In this document: positions 54,427 through 63,476 of the stretch, in pieces
Numbering within the stretch: the stretch's first letter is position 1
Layout: each line of letters opens with the position of its first letter
Source: Paenibacillus abyssi
GTDB taxonomy: Bacteria; Bacillota; Bacilli; Paenibacillales; Paenibacillaceae
Length of the DNA: 64,000 nucleotides
Direction of reading: 5' to 3'
Assembly (NCBI RefSeq): GCF_014640295.1
Contig: NZ_BMGR01000019.1
Coordinates: 44,755-108,754, forward strand
Notes under the pieces: generated by a model
The model's input: only the letters and a program-made list of their open reading frames with translations
Told to the model about the DNA's origin: nothing
Database searches by the model: none
Position numbers and translations under genes: made by a program

Positions 54427-55707
54427 ATGGAGGAAAATAGCGGATACAAACAGGAGTCTGTACAGCAAATCAGTCTGGAGGAAATCGTTTTTGCGCAGCA
54501 TCTGATCAAGGATACCGTGATCCGCACTCCGCTTCAGCACAGCCGTGTGCTGTCGGAACGTTACGGCTGCAATGTCCTTTTAAAGCGGGAAGATCTGCAG
54601 GTGGTCCGTTCCTTTAAAATCAGGGGCGCTTATCATTTGATAAAATCAATGCCTGCCGATAAATTGGCACGGGGGGTCGTCTGCGCGAGTGCGGGGAATC
54701 ATGCCCAAGGCGTCGCCTATTCCTGTCAGACGTTAGGCATCCCCGGAAAAATCTATATGCCCAGCACTACGCCGCGGCAGAAGGTAAGCCAGGTCTCCTT
54801 CTTCGGCGGACAGTATGTTGAAGTCATCCTCGTGGGCGATACGTTTGACGATGCGTATGCAGAAGCGATCGCAGCCAGCGAGCGGGAGGACATGCCGTTC
54901 ATCCATCCGTTCGACGATCCAAAAATTATAGCCGGCAACGGCACTATCGGCCTGGAGATTATGGATGCGATGGACGATGCGCCGGATTATGTTTTCGTAA
55001 CGATCGGAGGAGGCGGGCTTGCCGCCGGCGTTGGCGCATATCTTAAGACGGTTCAGCCCAGTGTGAAGCTGATTGGCGTCGAGCCTGAAGGCGCACCATC
55101 GATGAAGGCTTCGTTGGAAGCAGGCGTGGTTACCCCGCTGGAGCAGATCGACAAATTCGTTGATGGCGCAGCCGTGAAAAAGGTCGGCGAGCTTACTTTC
55201 GAGCTGTGCCGCCATGTTCTGGACGATATCATCGTTGTGCCTGAAGGCAAGGTCTGCACTACGCTTCTTGACCTTTACAACGAGAATGCTATAGTCGCCG
55301 AACCTGCCGGCGCCCTTCCGATTGCGGCGCTGGAGCAGTATAAGGACCAGCTTGCCGGAAAGACGGTCGTCTGTGTAATAAGCGGCGGGAATAATGATGT
55401 GGACCGGATGCAGGAGATTAAGGAGCGTTCATTGGTATATGAGGGATTAAAACATTATTTCATGGTGAATTTCCCTCAGCGGGCCGGGGCACTGCGTGAA
55501 TTCCTCGATGATGTATTAGGGCCCGGCGATGACATCACCCGTTTTGAATATACGAAAAAGCATAATAAAGACAACGGTCCTGCCCTCGTCGGCGTCGAGC
55601 TCAAGCATCGCAGCGACTATGAACCGTTAATCGACCGCATGAACAAAAAAGGCTTCCAGTTCCTCGAGCTGAATAAAGATCCGCTGCTGTTTAATTTGCT
55701 GATTTAA
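54427..55707 (+). CDS. ilvA: Threonine dehydratase (biosynthetic)
   Basis: This 426-residue PLP enzyme converts threonine to 2-oxobutanoate for isoleucine synthesis. The PLP lysine is Lys64 in VVRSFKIRGAYH, and the glycine loop is TIGGGGLAAGVG. A C-terminal single regulatory ACT-like region (about 335-426, with YFMVNFPQRAGALREFLDDV) is present. The ATG follows AGAAGGGGG. It is alone behind its T-box. Confidence 0.95.
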   Translation: MEENSGYKQESVQQISLEEIVFAQHLIKDTVIRTPLQHSRVLSERYGCNVLLKREDLQVVRSFKIRGAYHLIKSMPADKLARGVVCASAGNHAQGVAYSCQTLGIPGKIYMPSTTPRQKVSQVSFFGGQYVEVILVGDTFDDAYAEAIAASEREDMPFIHPFDDPKIIAGNGTIGLEIMDAMDDAPDYVFVTIGGGGLAAGVGAYLKTVQPSVKLIGVEPEGAPSMKASLEAGVVTPLEQIDKFVDGAAVKKVGELTFELCRHVLDDIIVVPEGKVCTTLLDLYNENAIVAEPAGALPIAALEQYKDQLAGKTVVCVISGGNNDVDRMQEIKERSLVYEGLKHYFMVNFPQRAGALREFLDDVLGPGDDITRFEYTKKHNKDNGPALVGVELKHRSDYEPLIDRMNKKGFQFLELNKDPLLFNLLI

Positions 55708-56082
55708 GTCGGTTGGGCACAGGGCCTCCCGGCCCTGAAGCGCCCTAAGCCCAAAAGCTGAATTATCGTGCATTTCTGCTCCTCATTTTAGTGGCATCCG
55801 TTTCGTTCGCATTGAATTATAGGCTGAAATAGGAATGACCCTTATCCTTGCTTCTTCGCAGAAAAAGCCCTGCCGGCGCAGGGCTTTCCTAATTTTTGAA
55901 ACTCCCCGCCGTCCCTGTACGTTATGATAGTAAGAAGCGATCGATAGCGAATTTATGCCATGGCAGCTCCGTTGTCTCCATCTTTTTTGAATGTCCGTTT
56001 CAGCCTGGAATATAATGGAATAAATCTCCTGGCAGTTAAGGGGCACCTTACCATTATACGAAAGTGCAAAGGAGTCTGTGTG
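55708..56082 (+). other. ilvA-MFS intergenic region
   Basis: A hairpin AGGGCC-TCCC-GGCCCT near 55732 lacks a T tract. No convincing gene lies here; an in-frame extension of the MFS gene up to 55960 has no ribosome binding site. Confidence 0.5.
55864..55897 (+). terminator. Terminator after ilvA
   Basis: AAAGCCCTGC-CGGC-GCAGGGCTTT is a perfect 10-bp stem, followed by CCTAATTTTT. Confidence 0.8.
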
Positions 56083-57273
56083 GTGAGTCGATTTCGCAGC
56101 CGATTGCTCGGACCGGAGATGCTTATGCTCTCCATTATCATGCTAATTGTAGAGTTCGTGCGCGGGGCTATACTGATCAGCTTCCTTCCGATCTATGGAG
56201 AAAAGGAGCTCGGCCTCACGCTCGATATCATTGGAATTGCGATCACGGCCCATTATTTGACGGATACCGTTTTAAAGTTAGGTATTGGTTATTTGCTCGA
56301 CCGATTTTCCGTTCGTTTTATTGTCCATTTCGGCCTTTTGATTTGCTTGAGCGGTGTATTTCTGCTTGGCTATGCCGAGTTGCCCTGGGTGTTTATAACG
56401 GCTTCTGCTATATACGGAATCGGCATATCTCCGATATGGATCGTTTGTTTAATGAAGGTGACGGATGACAGGCGCGCCACCCAGATGGGATTTTTATATA
56501 CGATCTGGTTTGTCGGTCTCGGTGCAGGACCGATTGTATGCAATATGCTGCTCGATTTTAATACGTCATTCACGTATTATTTACTTGTCGGCCTTTCCCT
56601 GCTGGGCTGGATGCTTTCCTTAATGATCAATTATCGGACAGCCCAAACCGTGCAGACGATTCCCTTCCTTAAGCAATTGGATATACTTAGAGATAAGCTG
56701 CGCCAGATGAAGCTGCTGCTGCCCGGCATGATACTGCAAACGACAGGCGCAAGCATGCTTGTCCCGATCCTTCCCAGCTTTGCTGAGAAGCAGCTTGGCA
56801 TGACCCACACTCAATATTCTTATATTTTACTTGCAGGGGGACTGTTCACCGTTCTGGGACTTATGCCGATGGGGCGTTTATCGGACAAGCTGGGAGGGAA
56901 GAAATGGTTCCTCGTTACCGGGTTCGGCCTATTCTCCATCATTCTCTATCTGCTGACATGGAAGCCTCCAATATGGGAATGCATCGTTTTGGCAGCTATG
57001 TTAGGTTTATCTTATGCCGTTGTCCTGCCTGCTTGGAACGCGCTGCTTGCCTCCTATATCCCTTCCTCGCAGCAAGGGCTCGGCTGGGGCATGTTCTCAA
57101 CCATCGAGGGCATTGGCGTCATGATCGGGCCGATATTAGGCGGCGTTCTTGCTTCGTCACGAGGCGAAACATCCGTTGTCTGGATTAGCGCCGTGTTATT
57201 CGGGTTAATCGCATTATTATACCTTTGCTTTCCTTTCCGCTCATTTCGTGGGGAGATTAACCGTATTTCTTGA
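56083..57273 (+). CDS. MFS transporter
   Basis: This 396-residue major facilitator has twelve membrane segments. The loop 2-3 motif appears as GYLLDRFSVRF and again as GRLSDKLGGKKW in the second half. It starts at GTG 56083, eight bases after AAAGGAG. Substrate unknown; drug or metabolite efflux is typical for the group. The TVP38-type gene follows within 21 bp. Confidence 0.85.
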   Translation: MSRFRSRLLGPEMLMLSIIMLIVEFVRGAILISFLPIYGEKELGLTLDIIGIAITAHYLTDTVLKLGIGYLLDRFSVRFIVHFGLLICLSGVFLLGYAELPWVFITASAIYGIGISPIWIVCLMKVTDDRRATQMGFLYTIWFVGLGAGPIVCNMLLDFNTSFTYYLLVGLSLLGWMLSLMINYRTAQTVQTIPFLKQLDILRDKLRQMKLLLPGMILQTTGASMLVPILPSFAEKQLGMTHTQYSYILLAGGLFTVLGLMPMGRLSDKLGGKKWFLVTGFGLFSIILYLLTWKPPIWECIVLAAMLGLSYAVVLPAWNALLASYIPSSQQGLGWGMFSTIEGIGVMIGPILGGVLASSRGETSVVWISAVLFGLIALLYLCFPFRSFRGEINRIS

Positions 57274-57293
57274 AAAAGGATGGAATTAAATTC

Positions 57294-57896
57294 ATGAGTC
57301 AACTACAAGAATGGATACGCGAAATTAGGCAAATAGATCCGGATCAGCTGCAGCAGACACTGGAGAGTTATTCCTCCTGGGGACCGCTTCCCGGGATTAT
57401 AGCGCCCATGGTGGAATCCCTTCTGCCGTTTCTGCCGTTATTTCTCATCATCGCTGCGAATGCGAATATCTATGGTTTGGGACTTGGCATATTATATTCG
57501 TGGATCGGTGTCTCCGCCGGCTGCGTGCTCGTCTTTTGGCTCTCGCGCAAACTGGGAGGCCGCTTCGGGCTCTGGCTGCAAAGACGCTTTCCCAGCAGCT
57601 CGCGTTTCTTTCGCTGGATCGAACGGCGCGGCTTCACGCCGATCTTTCTGCTGGCCTGCTTCCCGTTCACGCCTTCTTCCTTGATCAACATCGCAGCAGG
57701 TCTGAGCACGGTTCCATTTCGAACGTTTACAATCGCAATCCTGCTCGGCAAAGCGGTGATGATCGCCAGTATTTCCTTATTAAGCTTCGATATTACAGAT
57801 CTTATCTCCGAGCCATGGCGCATCGCTGTTGCGGCTATTGTACTTATCATGATGTGGCTGATCGGTAAACGGTTGGAGATCCGGTTTCAAACCTGA
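57294..57896 (+). CDS. TVP38/TMEM64 (VTT-domain) membrane protein, copy 2
   Basis: This 200-residue VTT-domain protein has the conserved segment IFLLACFPFTPSSLINIAAG and four to five membrane helices. The first part (about 1-35) is soluble and helical. The ATG at 57294 is preferred to a TTG at 57270 that overlaps the MFS stop. It is probably co-transcribed with the MFS gene. Confidence 0.8.
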   Translation: MSQLQEWIREIRQIDPDQLQQTLESYSSWGPLPGIIAPMVESLLPFLPLFLIIAANANIYGLGLGILYSWIGVSAGCVLVFWLSRKLGGRFGLWLQRRFPSSSRFFRWIERRGFTPIFLLACFPFTPSSLINIAAGLSTVPFRTFTIAILLGKAVMIASISLLSFDITDLISEPWRIAVAAIVLIMMWLIGKRLEIRFQT

Positions 57897-57998
57897 CTTT
57901 ATCACATTTTCTCCTTCATTCGCTCATAGCTTTCTTCCATTCGAGGCAGACTAATGCTGGAAATGCCAACCGACAGGCGAAAGGAGGAAGATGTCCTC

Positions 57999-58142
57999 AT
58001 GTCCGGCACATACCCATCCGACAAACAAAAAGCGGCGAGAAAAGCCCAGTCGATCGCGGATCGTACAGGCGTGAACAAGGAAAAGGCCAGCGACCTGCAA
58101 TCCGATGCCGACCGCGCTGCCGTTCCGAAACACGGCCTGTAA
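57999..58142 (+). CDS. Small hydrophilic hypothetical protein
   Basis: This 47-residue protein is rich in Lys, Ala, Asp and Ser (SDKQKAARKAQSIADRTGV) and has no hydrophobic segment. AAAGGAGG lies 12 bases before the ATG. The composition is like small disordered proteins of spore formers, but no family is recognised. The next gene follows 36 bp later. Confidence 0.6.
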   Translation: MSGTYPSDKQKAARKAQSIADRTGVNKEKASDLQSDADRAAVPKHGL

Positions 58143-58178
58143 GGGTCCTGACATCATTCCAGAAGGAGGCGCACAAGC

Positions 58179-58457
58179 ATGAGCGATAAGCATAGCGAGA
58201 TGAATCCGGTGTCTGGCGAGAAGGTTGAGGTTGACGGGATCTATCAGACCGAATGGGGCCGTGAAGAAGAACTGAAACGCGGCGAACGGTTTCCTGCCGA
58301 TCCGATACTCGGCAATACCGAATGGGATCTCAAAGAGCTGAGCTACGACAACCATCATGAAGGGCGAACCGACCCTAGGCTTGTTCCCAAGAAAGAAGAC
58401 CCGACGAACAAAAATTTATCCAGCCCCAGAGGGCACATCGATCGCGGGGATAAATAA
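58179..58457 (+). CDS. Small conserved hypothetical protein (YjzC-like)
   Basis: This 92-residue hydrophilic protein has a central segment (SGEKVEVDGIYQTEWG, then LKRGERFPADP) that recalls the short YjzC family of B. subtilis, with G-x-Y and K/R-G-E-x-FP positions shared. The tail is charged and likely disordered. AGAAGGAGG precedes the ATG. Function unknown. Confidence 0.6.
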   Translation: MSDKHSEMNPVSGEKVEVDGIYQTEWGREEELKRGERFPADPILGNTEWDLKELSYDNHHEGRTDPRLVPKKEDPTNKNLSSPRGHIDRGDK

Positions 58458-58460
58458 GAA

Positions 58461-58502
58461 AAGACCCGGCAAGCCGCAGTTGCGCTTGACCGGGGTTTTT
58501 CT
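58461..58502. terminator. Bidirectional terminator
   Basis: ACCCGGCAAGC pairs with GCTTGACCGGGGT, followed by T residues; the opposite strand also ends in a T-rich run. It separates two convergent genes. Confidence 0.8.
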
Positions 58503-59536
58503 TATTTATCGACTCGCAGGTCCGTACGCTGCTGTACCTGTTCAATCAATCTCTCCAGCCTGCGGAGATGATAGCCATATTCCAGCAGGGCAGCACCGAC
58601 GAATACTAATCGCTTGCGCTCCTCGGGCTCATCGCTCCAATAATCCACAAGCTGCTCCTCAAACCCTCCCCCAAGCTGTTCATCCGGCACAATACTCACC
58701 CCAGGCTTCATCTTATCCTCAGCCTTCAGCAGGATGTGCTCATGATACTTGGTTAACTCCTCGATCTGGTGGTCGAATTCTTTGGCCCATTCCAGCGCCC
58801 CCGGCGCGGAGAAATAGTGCTCCTCCACAACATCGAGCAGGTCAGCGCCCTTTTGCAGTGTTTTGATCATTTGCTTGGAGACGATAAGCTGCCTGGCCTG
58901 ATTGAGCTTGCTGAGCTTCGTAACCGCCCTCTCTTCCTCAAACAGCCGGTAACGCTCATCCAGCTTGCGCAGCATATCGTGCAGCTTTTCTTTTTCCTCA
59001 TGATGGATCTGTTCCTTCATTTCGTTGGAAATCGCAGTGCGCAGCAGCAGTGACAGCTGATCGAACGCTTGATGCACCTGCTCGGTGAACTGTCGTCTGG
59101 GGCGCGGCGGGAATAACAGCACATTAACGGCAAATGCTGAGCCCATACCGCTAAACACCATCGCCAGCCTCTCAAGCGCAAATAACCATCCTTCTCCATG
59201 GGCTTCCATTACCGCAACTACCGTGACCAGCGTCAATCCAATTGCACTCTCCATTTTCAGGCGCATGTTGACTAAGATCACCACAATACAGACGAGGCCA
59301 ACAGCAATCGGCGTACTACCGAACAGCCTGACGGCAGCCAACGCGATCGCCGCTCCGATCAGGTTTGCTTGCAGTTGATCCAGCATTTGCTTCCAAGAAC
59401 GATAGATCGATGGCTGAATGGTGAAGATGGCCGCAACTGCGGCAATGATCGGGGAAGGAAACCGCAGCAGCTCGCTAACAAAGATGGCCAGCGCAACTGC
59501 TAAGCCTGTTTTCAATACACGAGCGCCGATTGTCAT
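58502..59536 (-). CDS. Aromatic acid exporter family membrane protein (FUSC-like)
   Basis: This 344-residue protein has six N-terminal membrane helices (about 1-150) that match the ArAE_1/FUSC domain, including RFPSPIIAAVAAIFTIQPS. The soluble C-terminal half is a long helical coiled coil (EEKEKLHDMLRKLDERYRLF). Such proteins may export aromatic acids, but evidence in Firmicutes is slim. GGGAGG precedes the ATG. Confidence 0.82.
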   Translation of the reverse strand: MTIGARVLKTGLAVALAIFVSELLRFPSPIIAAVAAIFTIQPSIYRSWKQMLDQLQANLIGAAIALAAVRLFGSTPIAVGLVCIVVILVNMRLKMESAIGLTLVTVVAVMEAHGEGWLFALERLAMVFSGMGSAFAVNVLLFPPRPRRQFTEQVHQAFDQLSLLLRTAISNEMKEQIHHEEKEKLHDMLRKLDERYRLFEEERAVTKLSKLNQARQLIVSKQMIKTLQKGADLLDVVEEHYFSAPGALEWAKEFDHQIEELTKYHEHILLKAEDKMKPGVSIVPDEQLGGGFEEQLVDYWSDEPEERKRLVFVGAALLEYGYHLRRLERLIEQVQQRTDLRVDK

Positions 59537-59684
59537 AGATGTAAACCTCCCGCAGCCGGCTGGATGAATCCAATTATCTCAGCACGGCCCTTGATGTTAT
59601 TGCCTGACGTATATTATAGCCGATTCCCCGCAGGAAAACATCGTGAGATAAGCAGAAGCATCTGTCCCGATCAATCTTGTACCG

Positions 59685-61484
59685 TTAATTTCCTCCACGA
59701 AAGCGGCTGATTGGGGTCACCTTCGGAGCTGCGCTTTCTTCCTCGGCAGGGACATATTCCGCATAAGGAAGTGTAATTTCGAATGTCGTACCGATGCCAA
59801 TCTCACTGTAAGCTTTAATACTCCCCTGATGGTTATCTGCGATTTTATAACTGACCATCAACCCTAGCCCTGTTCCTTTGTCTTTTGTCGTATAAAATGG
59901 CTGTCCCATCTTGGATAATTGCTCTTCGGCAATTCCCGGACCCTGGTCTGTAATTCGTATAACCACTTCATCTGCTTCCCGCGTACAGCGGATATGTATT
60001 TTACCGCCTTCGCTCATCGCCTCGATCGCATTATTCAGGACGTTAATGAAGACTTGTTTGATTTGGTTCTCCACGCCGCGTACCCACAAAGGAGAAGGAT
60101 TATATTGCGTTTCCAGTTCGATATTATGCAGCATCGCTTGTCCTTCAAGCAAGGTAACGGTATCCCCCATGGTTTTTCTCGTGTCAATATAGGCCAGATC
60201 ATAGATCTGCGGCTTAGACAGCATGAGCAGCTCGCTTACGATAGATTCAATACGGCTCAGCTCTGATTTCATGATATCGTAGTAGTTCTTGGTGGCGCAT
60301 CGTCCGGATGTAATGAGCTGCAGAAACCCTTTAAGCGACGTCAGCGGATTGCGTATTTCATGCGCGATTCCTGCGGCAAGCTGTCCTGCTACATACAGCT
60401 TTTCCGAATTAATCAAAAGCTCTTCATTCTTCTTGCGTTCCGAGATATCGCGAATAATGATCTGCACTGCGGGCTTGCCGGCCAAGGCCGTCCTCGTCTC
60501 CACTACCTCCGTATACAATAACTTTCCTTTTACCGTATACCACTCCTGCTCCACCGGACCGTGCGAAATCTCGGGTTCCAGCGTGCTCAGCCGCCTGAGC
60601 TGCACACTGTGATAATTGGGATGAAGAAAAGTATAGATCGATTTGCCGATTAAATCTTCATCTTGCTCCGCTTCGAACATCCGCATGCCGGAACGATTCA
60701 CATATTTCCACTGTCCTTCACAACATATTGCAATCATGTCGATTGAATTCTCGACAAGCAGTTTATATTGCTCTCCGACTTGCTCAAGACGCTTGTTAGC
60801 CATCGCTGTCATGAGACTGAAGCCGATTACCATCAGTATCCCGATGCCCAGCATCGCGACAAGCATCGTTTGATTGTCACTAAGCCGATCAGCCGTCATA
60901 ATCTGCGTATATTCGATAGCAACAACTTCGATCGCAATAAATTGCATCACCAGCATCGAGCTTCCGAGCAGCAAGCTGCAAATTAAATTACTGCTCCGCT
61001 CTTTCAGCTCGAACAAATAATACGCGCCGAATGCGCACGCCCAACTCAGAATAAACGATAGGAGAACCAAGCCACCGTGAAGTTGATATCCGTTTAATGG
61101 CACCGAGAACATACTGACAAAAAACAGGCCGCACGTGGCGACTGATATCAAAAAACTAGCGGCAAGCACTCTGATTAACGAATGCATCCCGCTTCTTAGC
61201 AGGAGAAAGGACAGAAAGGACAGTCCCGTCCCGATCAGTAGCAGCAATGACATCTTGACATCAATGATAACCATCGTATCCGAAGCAAGCATGATCAAGA
61301 AATGGACGGCCGATACACCAAGTCCAAATACCGCAGCACCGCCAAATAACCAATATCGCTGTCCTGACCGATTCCACTGTTTAAAATTACCGATTAACTG
61401 AAACGTCGTATAAGAAGACAATACACTAATCGTCAATGACAACAACGTAAACAAACAGTTGTCGGTGCCGAAATGATCCCTCAT
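59685..61484 (-). CDS. Membrane sensor histidine kinase (MHYT-like, PAS, HisKA)
   Basis: The kinase has 599 residues. Residues 1-230 form seven membrane helices with a degenerate MHYT-type pattern (AVHFLIML, FFVSMFSVP, VMQFIAIEV). A PAS domain (about 240-350) follows, then HisKA with phospho-acceptor His375 in AAGIAHEIRNPLTSLKG, and a complete HATPase_c (NVLNNAIEAM, DQGPGIA, GTGLGLMVSY). No response regulator is adjacent. Orphan PAS-HisKA kinases of this type often feed the Spo0 phosphorelay; that role is inferred. The ATG at 61482-61484 has the better ribosome binding site. Confidence 0.87.
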   Translation of the reverse strand: MRDHFGTDNCLFTLLSLTISVLSSYTTFQLIGNFKQWNRSGQRYWLFGGAAVFGLGVSAVHFLIMLASDTMVIIDVKMSLLLLIGTGLSFLSFLLLRSGMHSLIRVLAASFLISVATCGLFFVSMFSVPLNGYQLHGGLVLLSFILSWACAFGAYYLFELKERSSNLICSLLLGSSMLVMQFIAIEVVAIEYTQIMTADRLSDNQTMLVAMLGIGILMVIGFSLMTAMANKRLEQVGEQYKLLVENSIDMIAICCEGQWKYVNRSGMRMFEAEQDEDLIGKSIYTFLHPNYHSVQLRRLSTLEPEISHGPVEQEWYTVKGKLLYTEVVETRTALAGKPAVQIIIRDISERKKNEELLINSEKLYVAGQLAAGIAHEIRNPLTSLKGFLQLITSGRCATKNYYDIMKSELSRIESIVSELLMLSKPQIYDLAYIDTRKTMGDTVTLLEGQAMLHNIELETQYNPSPLWVRGVENQIKQVFINVLNNAIEAMSEGGKIHIRCTREADEVVIRITDQGPGIAEEQLSKMGQPFYTTKDKGTGLGLMVSYKIADNHQGSIKAYSEIGIGTTFEITLPYAEYVPAEEESAAPKVTPISRFRGGN

Positions 61485-61596
61485 TCTTTCCCTCATCTAC
61501 GCATGAATTAAATAACAAATGTTAAAATTCGACAATTTTACGTAAAATCCTTTTTTATACGTATTTTTATGACAATTCTCTTAATCTGCTTATATA

Positions 61597-61625
61597 TTCA
61601 ATATGTACTGCTATTCGGGTATAAT
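61597..61625 (+). promoter_or_regulatory. mscL promoter
   Basis: TTCAAT (61597-61602), a 17-bp spacer and TATAAT (61620-61625) lie 41 bp before the mscL start. Confidence 0.5.
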
Positions 61626-61665
61626 GGAGCGACAATAATCTTGTGTTAACATTAAAGGAGGATTT

Positions 61666-62154
61666 ATGGGTAACCTTGTGAAAGAGTTCAAAGAATTTGC
61701 CGTAAAAGGCAATGTGATTGACTTGGCCGTCGGCGTGATCATTGGAGGTGCATTTGGAAAGATTGTTACCTCGTTGGTTAATGATATTATCATGCCCCCA
61801 TTCGGGAAGCTGCTGGGTAACGTGAACTTCGCCGATTTGTTCATTAATCTGGAGCCTGAGCGGCGGTTAGAGAACGGCGAACCGATCACTTCACTGGCGC
61901 AAGCCACTGGAGCCGGAGTGCCCGTTATTGCATATGGCCAATTTATTAATATCACCATCAACTTCCTCATCGTTGCCTTCTGTATCTTTCTGTTTATCAA
62001 AGGCATTAATTCCTTGCGCCGTAAAAATGAAGAGGCTGAAAAACCGCCGGCGGCGCCAACTGAAAAGGAATGCCCGTACTGCTTATCCAAGGTTCCGGTT
62101 AAAGCTTCACGCTGCGCACACTGCACATCCCATCTCGTGGAAGAGAAAGCCTGA
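61666..62154 (+). CDS. mscL: Large-conductance mechanosensitive channel with C-terminal zinc ribbon
   Basis: The protein has 162 residues. The N-terminal part is a complete MscL ([27 protein letters not shown], then TM2 [16 protein letters not shown] and the RRKNEE cytoplasmic helix). A short Pro/Ala linker leads to an extra zinc ribbon with Cys136, Cys139, Cys150 and Cys153 (CPYC and CAHC). MscL opens under membrane tension to release solutes. The ribbon is an unusual addition. AAAGGAGG precedes the ATG, and the Nudix gene follows by 3 bp. Confidence 0.92.
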   Translation: MGNLVKEFKEFAVKGNVIDLAVGVIIGGAFGKIVTSLVNDIIMPPFGKLLGNVNFADLFINLEPERRLENGEPITSLAQATGAGVPVIAYGQFINITINFLIVAFCIFLFIKGINSLRRKNEEAEKPPAAPTEKECPYCLSKVPVKASRCAHCTSHLVEEKA

Positions 62155-62157
62155 GCA

Positions 62158-62784
62158 ATGGAGATCTTCGATATTTATGATGAACAGATGAATCCGATCG
62201 GTACGGCAAGCCGGGCTGAGGTGCATAAGCTCGGACATTGGCATCAAACATTTCACTGCTGGCTCATACGGCGGGATGGATCCCGCCGTTACGTCTGGTT
62301 TCAACTCCGGCAAGCCGGAAAGGATACCTATCCGGACCATTACGATATTACGGCTGCAGGACATCTCAGCGCCGGTGAGACCGTCAGAGAGGCCGTTCGG
62401 GAAATTGAGGAAGAGCTCGGATTAAGCGCTGACTTTGAACAGCTCGTTCCGCTCGGTCAATATCGCGAGGAATCCGCCTCGGAAGCCGGCGGCGTCCCAT
62501 TCATCGATCGTGAACTGAGCCATGTATTCGGCTTGGTCTGCAAGGTTCCTCTTGTTTCATTGAAGCTGCAGGCTGAAGAAGTCGCCGGCGTTTACGAAGC
62601 GGAACTCGAGGATATGATCGCCCTCTTCGAGGGACGTATATCCGAAGTAGGCGCCCAAGGCGTCGAGCCTGCCGCGGACGGACAACTGCAGCTCGCGCAG
62701 CGGACAGTAACCGCCTCCCGCTTCGTTCCCCGTGAATCTTCCTATTACGCCGGGATCTTCCGCTCGCTTGCGCAGCTCGGCTAA
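62158..62784 (+). CDS. Nudix hydrolase (IDI/YfcD-like)
   Basis: This 208-residue protein carries the Nudix box GHLSAGETVREAVREIEEELGL, matching Gx5Ex7REUXEExGU. The N-terminal WHQTFHCWLI segment and overall length resemble the isopentenyl-diphosphate-isomerase-like YfcD group. The substrate is unknown. It is encoded 3 bp after mscL, so both are probably co-transcribed. Confidence 0.88.
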   Translation: MEIFDIYDEQMNPIGTASRAEVHKLGHWHQTFHCWLIRRDGSRRYVWFQLRQAGKDTYPDHYDITAAGHLSAGETVREAVREIEEELGLSADFEQLVPLGQYREESASEAGGVPFIDRELSHVFGLVCKVPLVSLKLQAEEVAGVYEAELEDMIALFEGRISEVGAQGVEPAADGQLQLAQRTVTASRFVPRESSYYAGIFRSLAQLG

Positions 62785-62897
62785 CTCGCTTGGCTTAGTC
62801 ACACACTCCCCGGCCGCAATCTTTTCCCCTCTCTATTATTCTGGTATAGATTTCACCGCTTCTGCCTAGAATAAGAGTAATAGAGGAGGGGATTACC

Positions 62898-63020
62898 GTG
62901 GCTTATTTTTTACTTCTAACGATCTCTTTACTTCCACAGGCATTTATTTGTGCCGTTCTCCATGAAGCTATACGAGTAAAATCCAAACATCTGAAAGAGC
63001 GATTAAAAGATAGAGACTGA
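62898..63020 (+). CDS. 40-residue single-helix membrane peptide
   Basis: It starts at GTG 62898, seven bases after AGAGGAGGGG. One hydrophobic helix (AYFLLLTISLLPQAFICAVL) is followed by a basic tail (RVKSKHLKERLKDRD). No family is recognised. The strong ribosome binding site and the typical inside-positive layout support translation. Confidence 0.55.
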   Translation: MAYFLLLTISLLPQAFICAVLHEAIRVKSKHLKERLKDRD

Positions 63021-63085
63021 CCTTTGAATGGTTTCCTTGCTATCGGGAGATTATATTATCAATCTGATCTGGAGGATTTGTTCCC

Positions 63086-63232
63086 ATGGATATTAACACG
63101 GACAGTTACAAAGTCGCCCCGATAAACGATTACGAACGAGCTATTGAAATCATCAAACAAGCCGAAGCGTCAATTGCCGAATTAACAGGTAACCCTGTAA
63201 CCTTGATCGCGTATGAAAAAACCGAGGAATGA
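63086..63232 (+). CDS. 48-residue hypothetical protein
   Basis: The ATG at 63086 follows GGAGG by ten bases. The peptide is soluble and helical (NDYERAIEIIKQAEASIAEL) and ends in TGNPVTLIAYEKTEE, a conserved-looking tail of small Paenibacillus proteins, though I cannot name a family. Function unknown. Confidence 0.55.
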   Translation: MDINTDSYKVAPINDYERAIEIIKQAEASIAELTGNPVTLIAYEKTEE

Positions 63233-63348
63233 ATCCGCGTCTTCTTCTATTCCAAATGTCGCCAAGCTGCATAGCCGGGCTTGCGCCCGGCAACAAGAAA
63301 AAGACGCGGTTCCAATATTCGGAACACCGCGCCGTGACTGATTATATA

Positions 63349-63378
63349 TGGTGCTGATAAAGGGATTCGAACCCAATC
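63349..63378 (-). pseudogene. tRNA 3-prime-end remnant (possible attachment site)
   Basis: On the minus strand GGG-TTCGAAT-CCC is followed, at exact tRNA spacing, by TATCAGC, A and CCA, i.e. T arm, acceptor strand, discriminator and encoded CCA. No matching acceptor 5-prime strand (GCTGATA), D arm or anticodon arm is found to its right. It therefore looks like the duplicated tRNA tail left by an integrated element, or a tRNA fragment. Confidence 0.5.
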
Positions 63379-63476
63379 AACAAGAGAAAAATATATAATT
63401 TCCCCCAGCTTCATCTATACGATTCATCTGCCTATAAAGCGGGTAATGAGTATAAAAAGAAGCAGGGGGAATGTTG

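Noticed and set aside
63272..63290. GCCGGGC-TTGC-GCCCGGC hairpin as terminator
   Set aside because: There is no T run on either strand and the nearest gene ends 40 bp earlier; it may be an unrelated structure.
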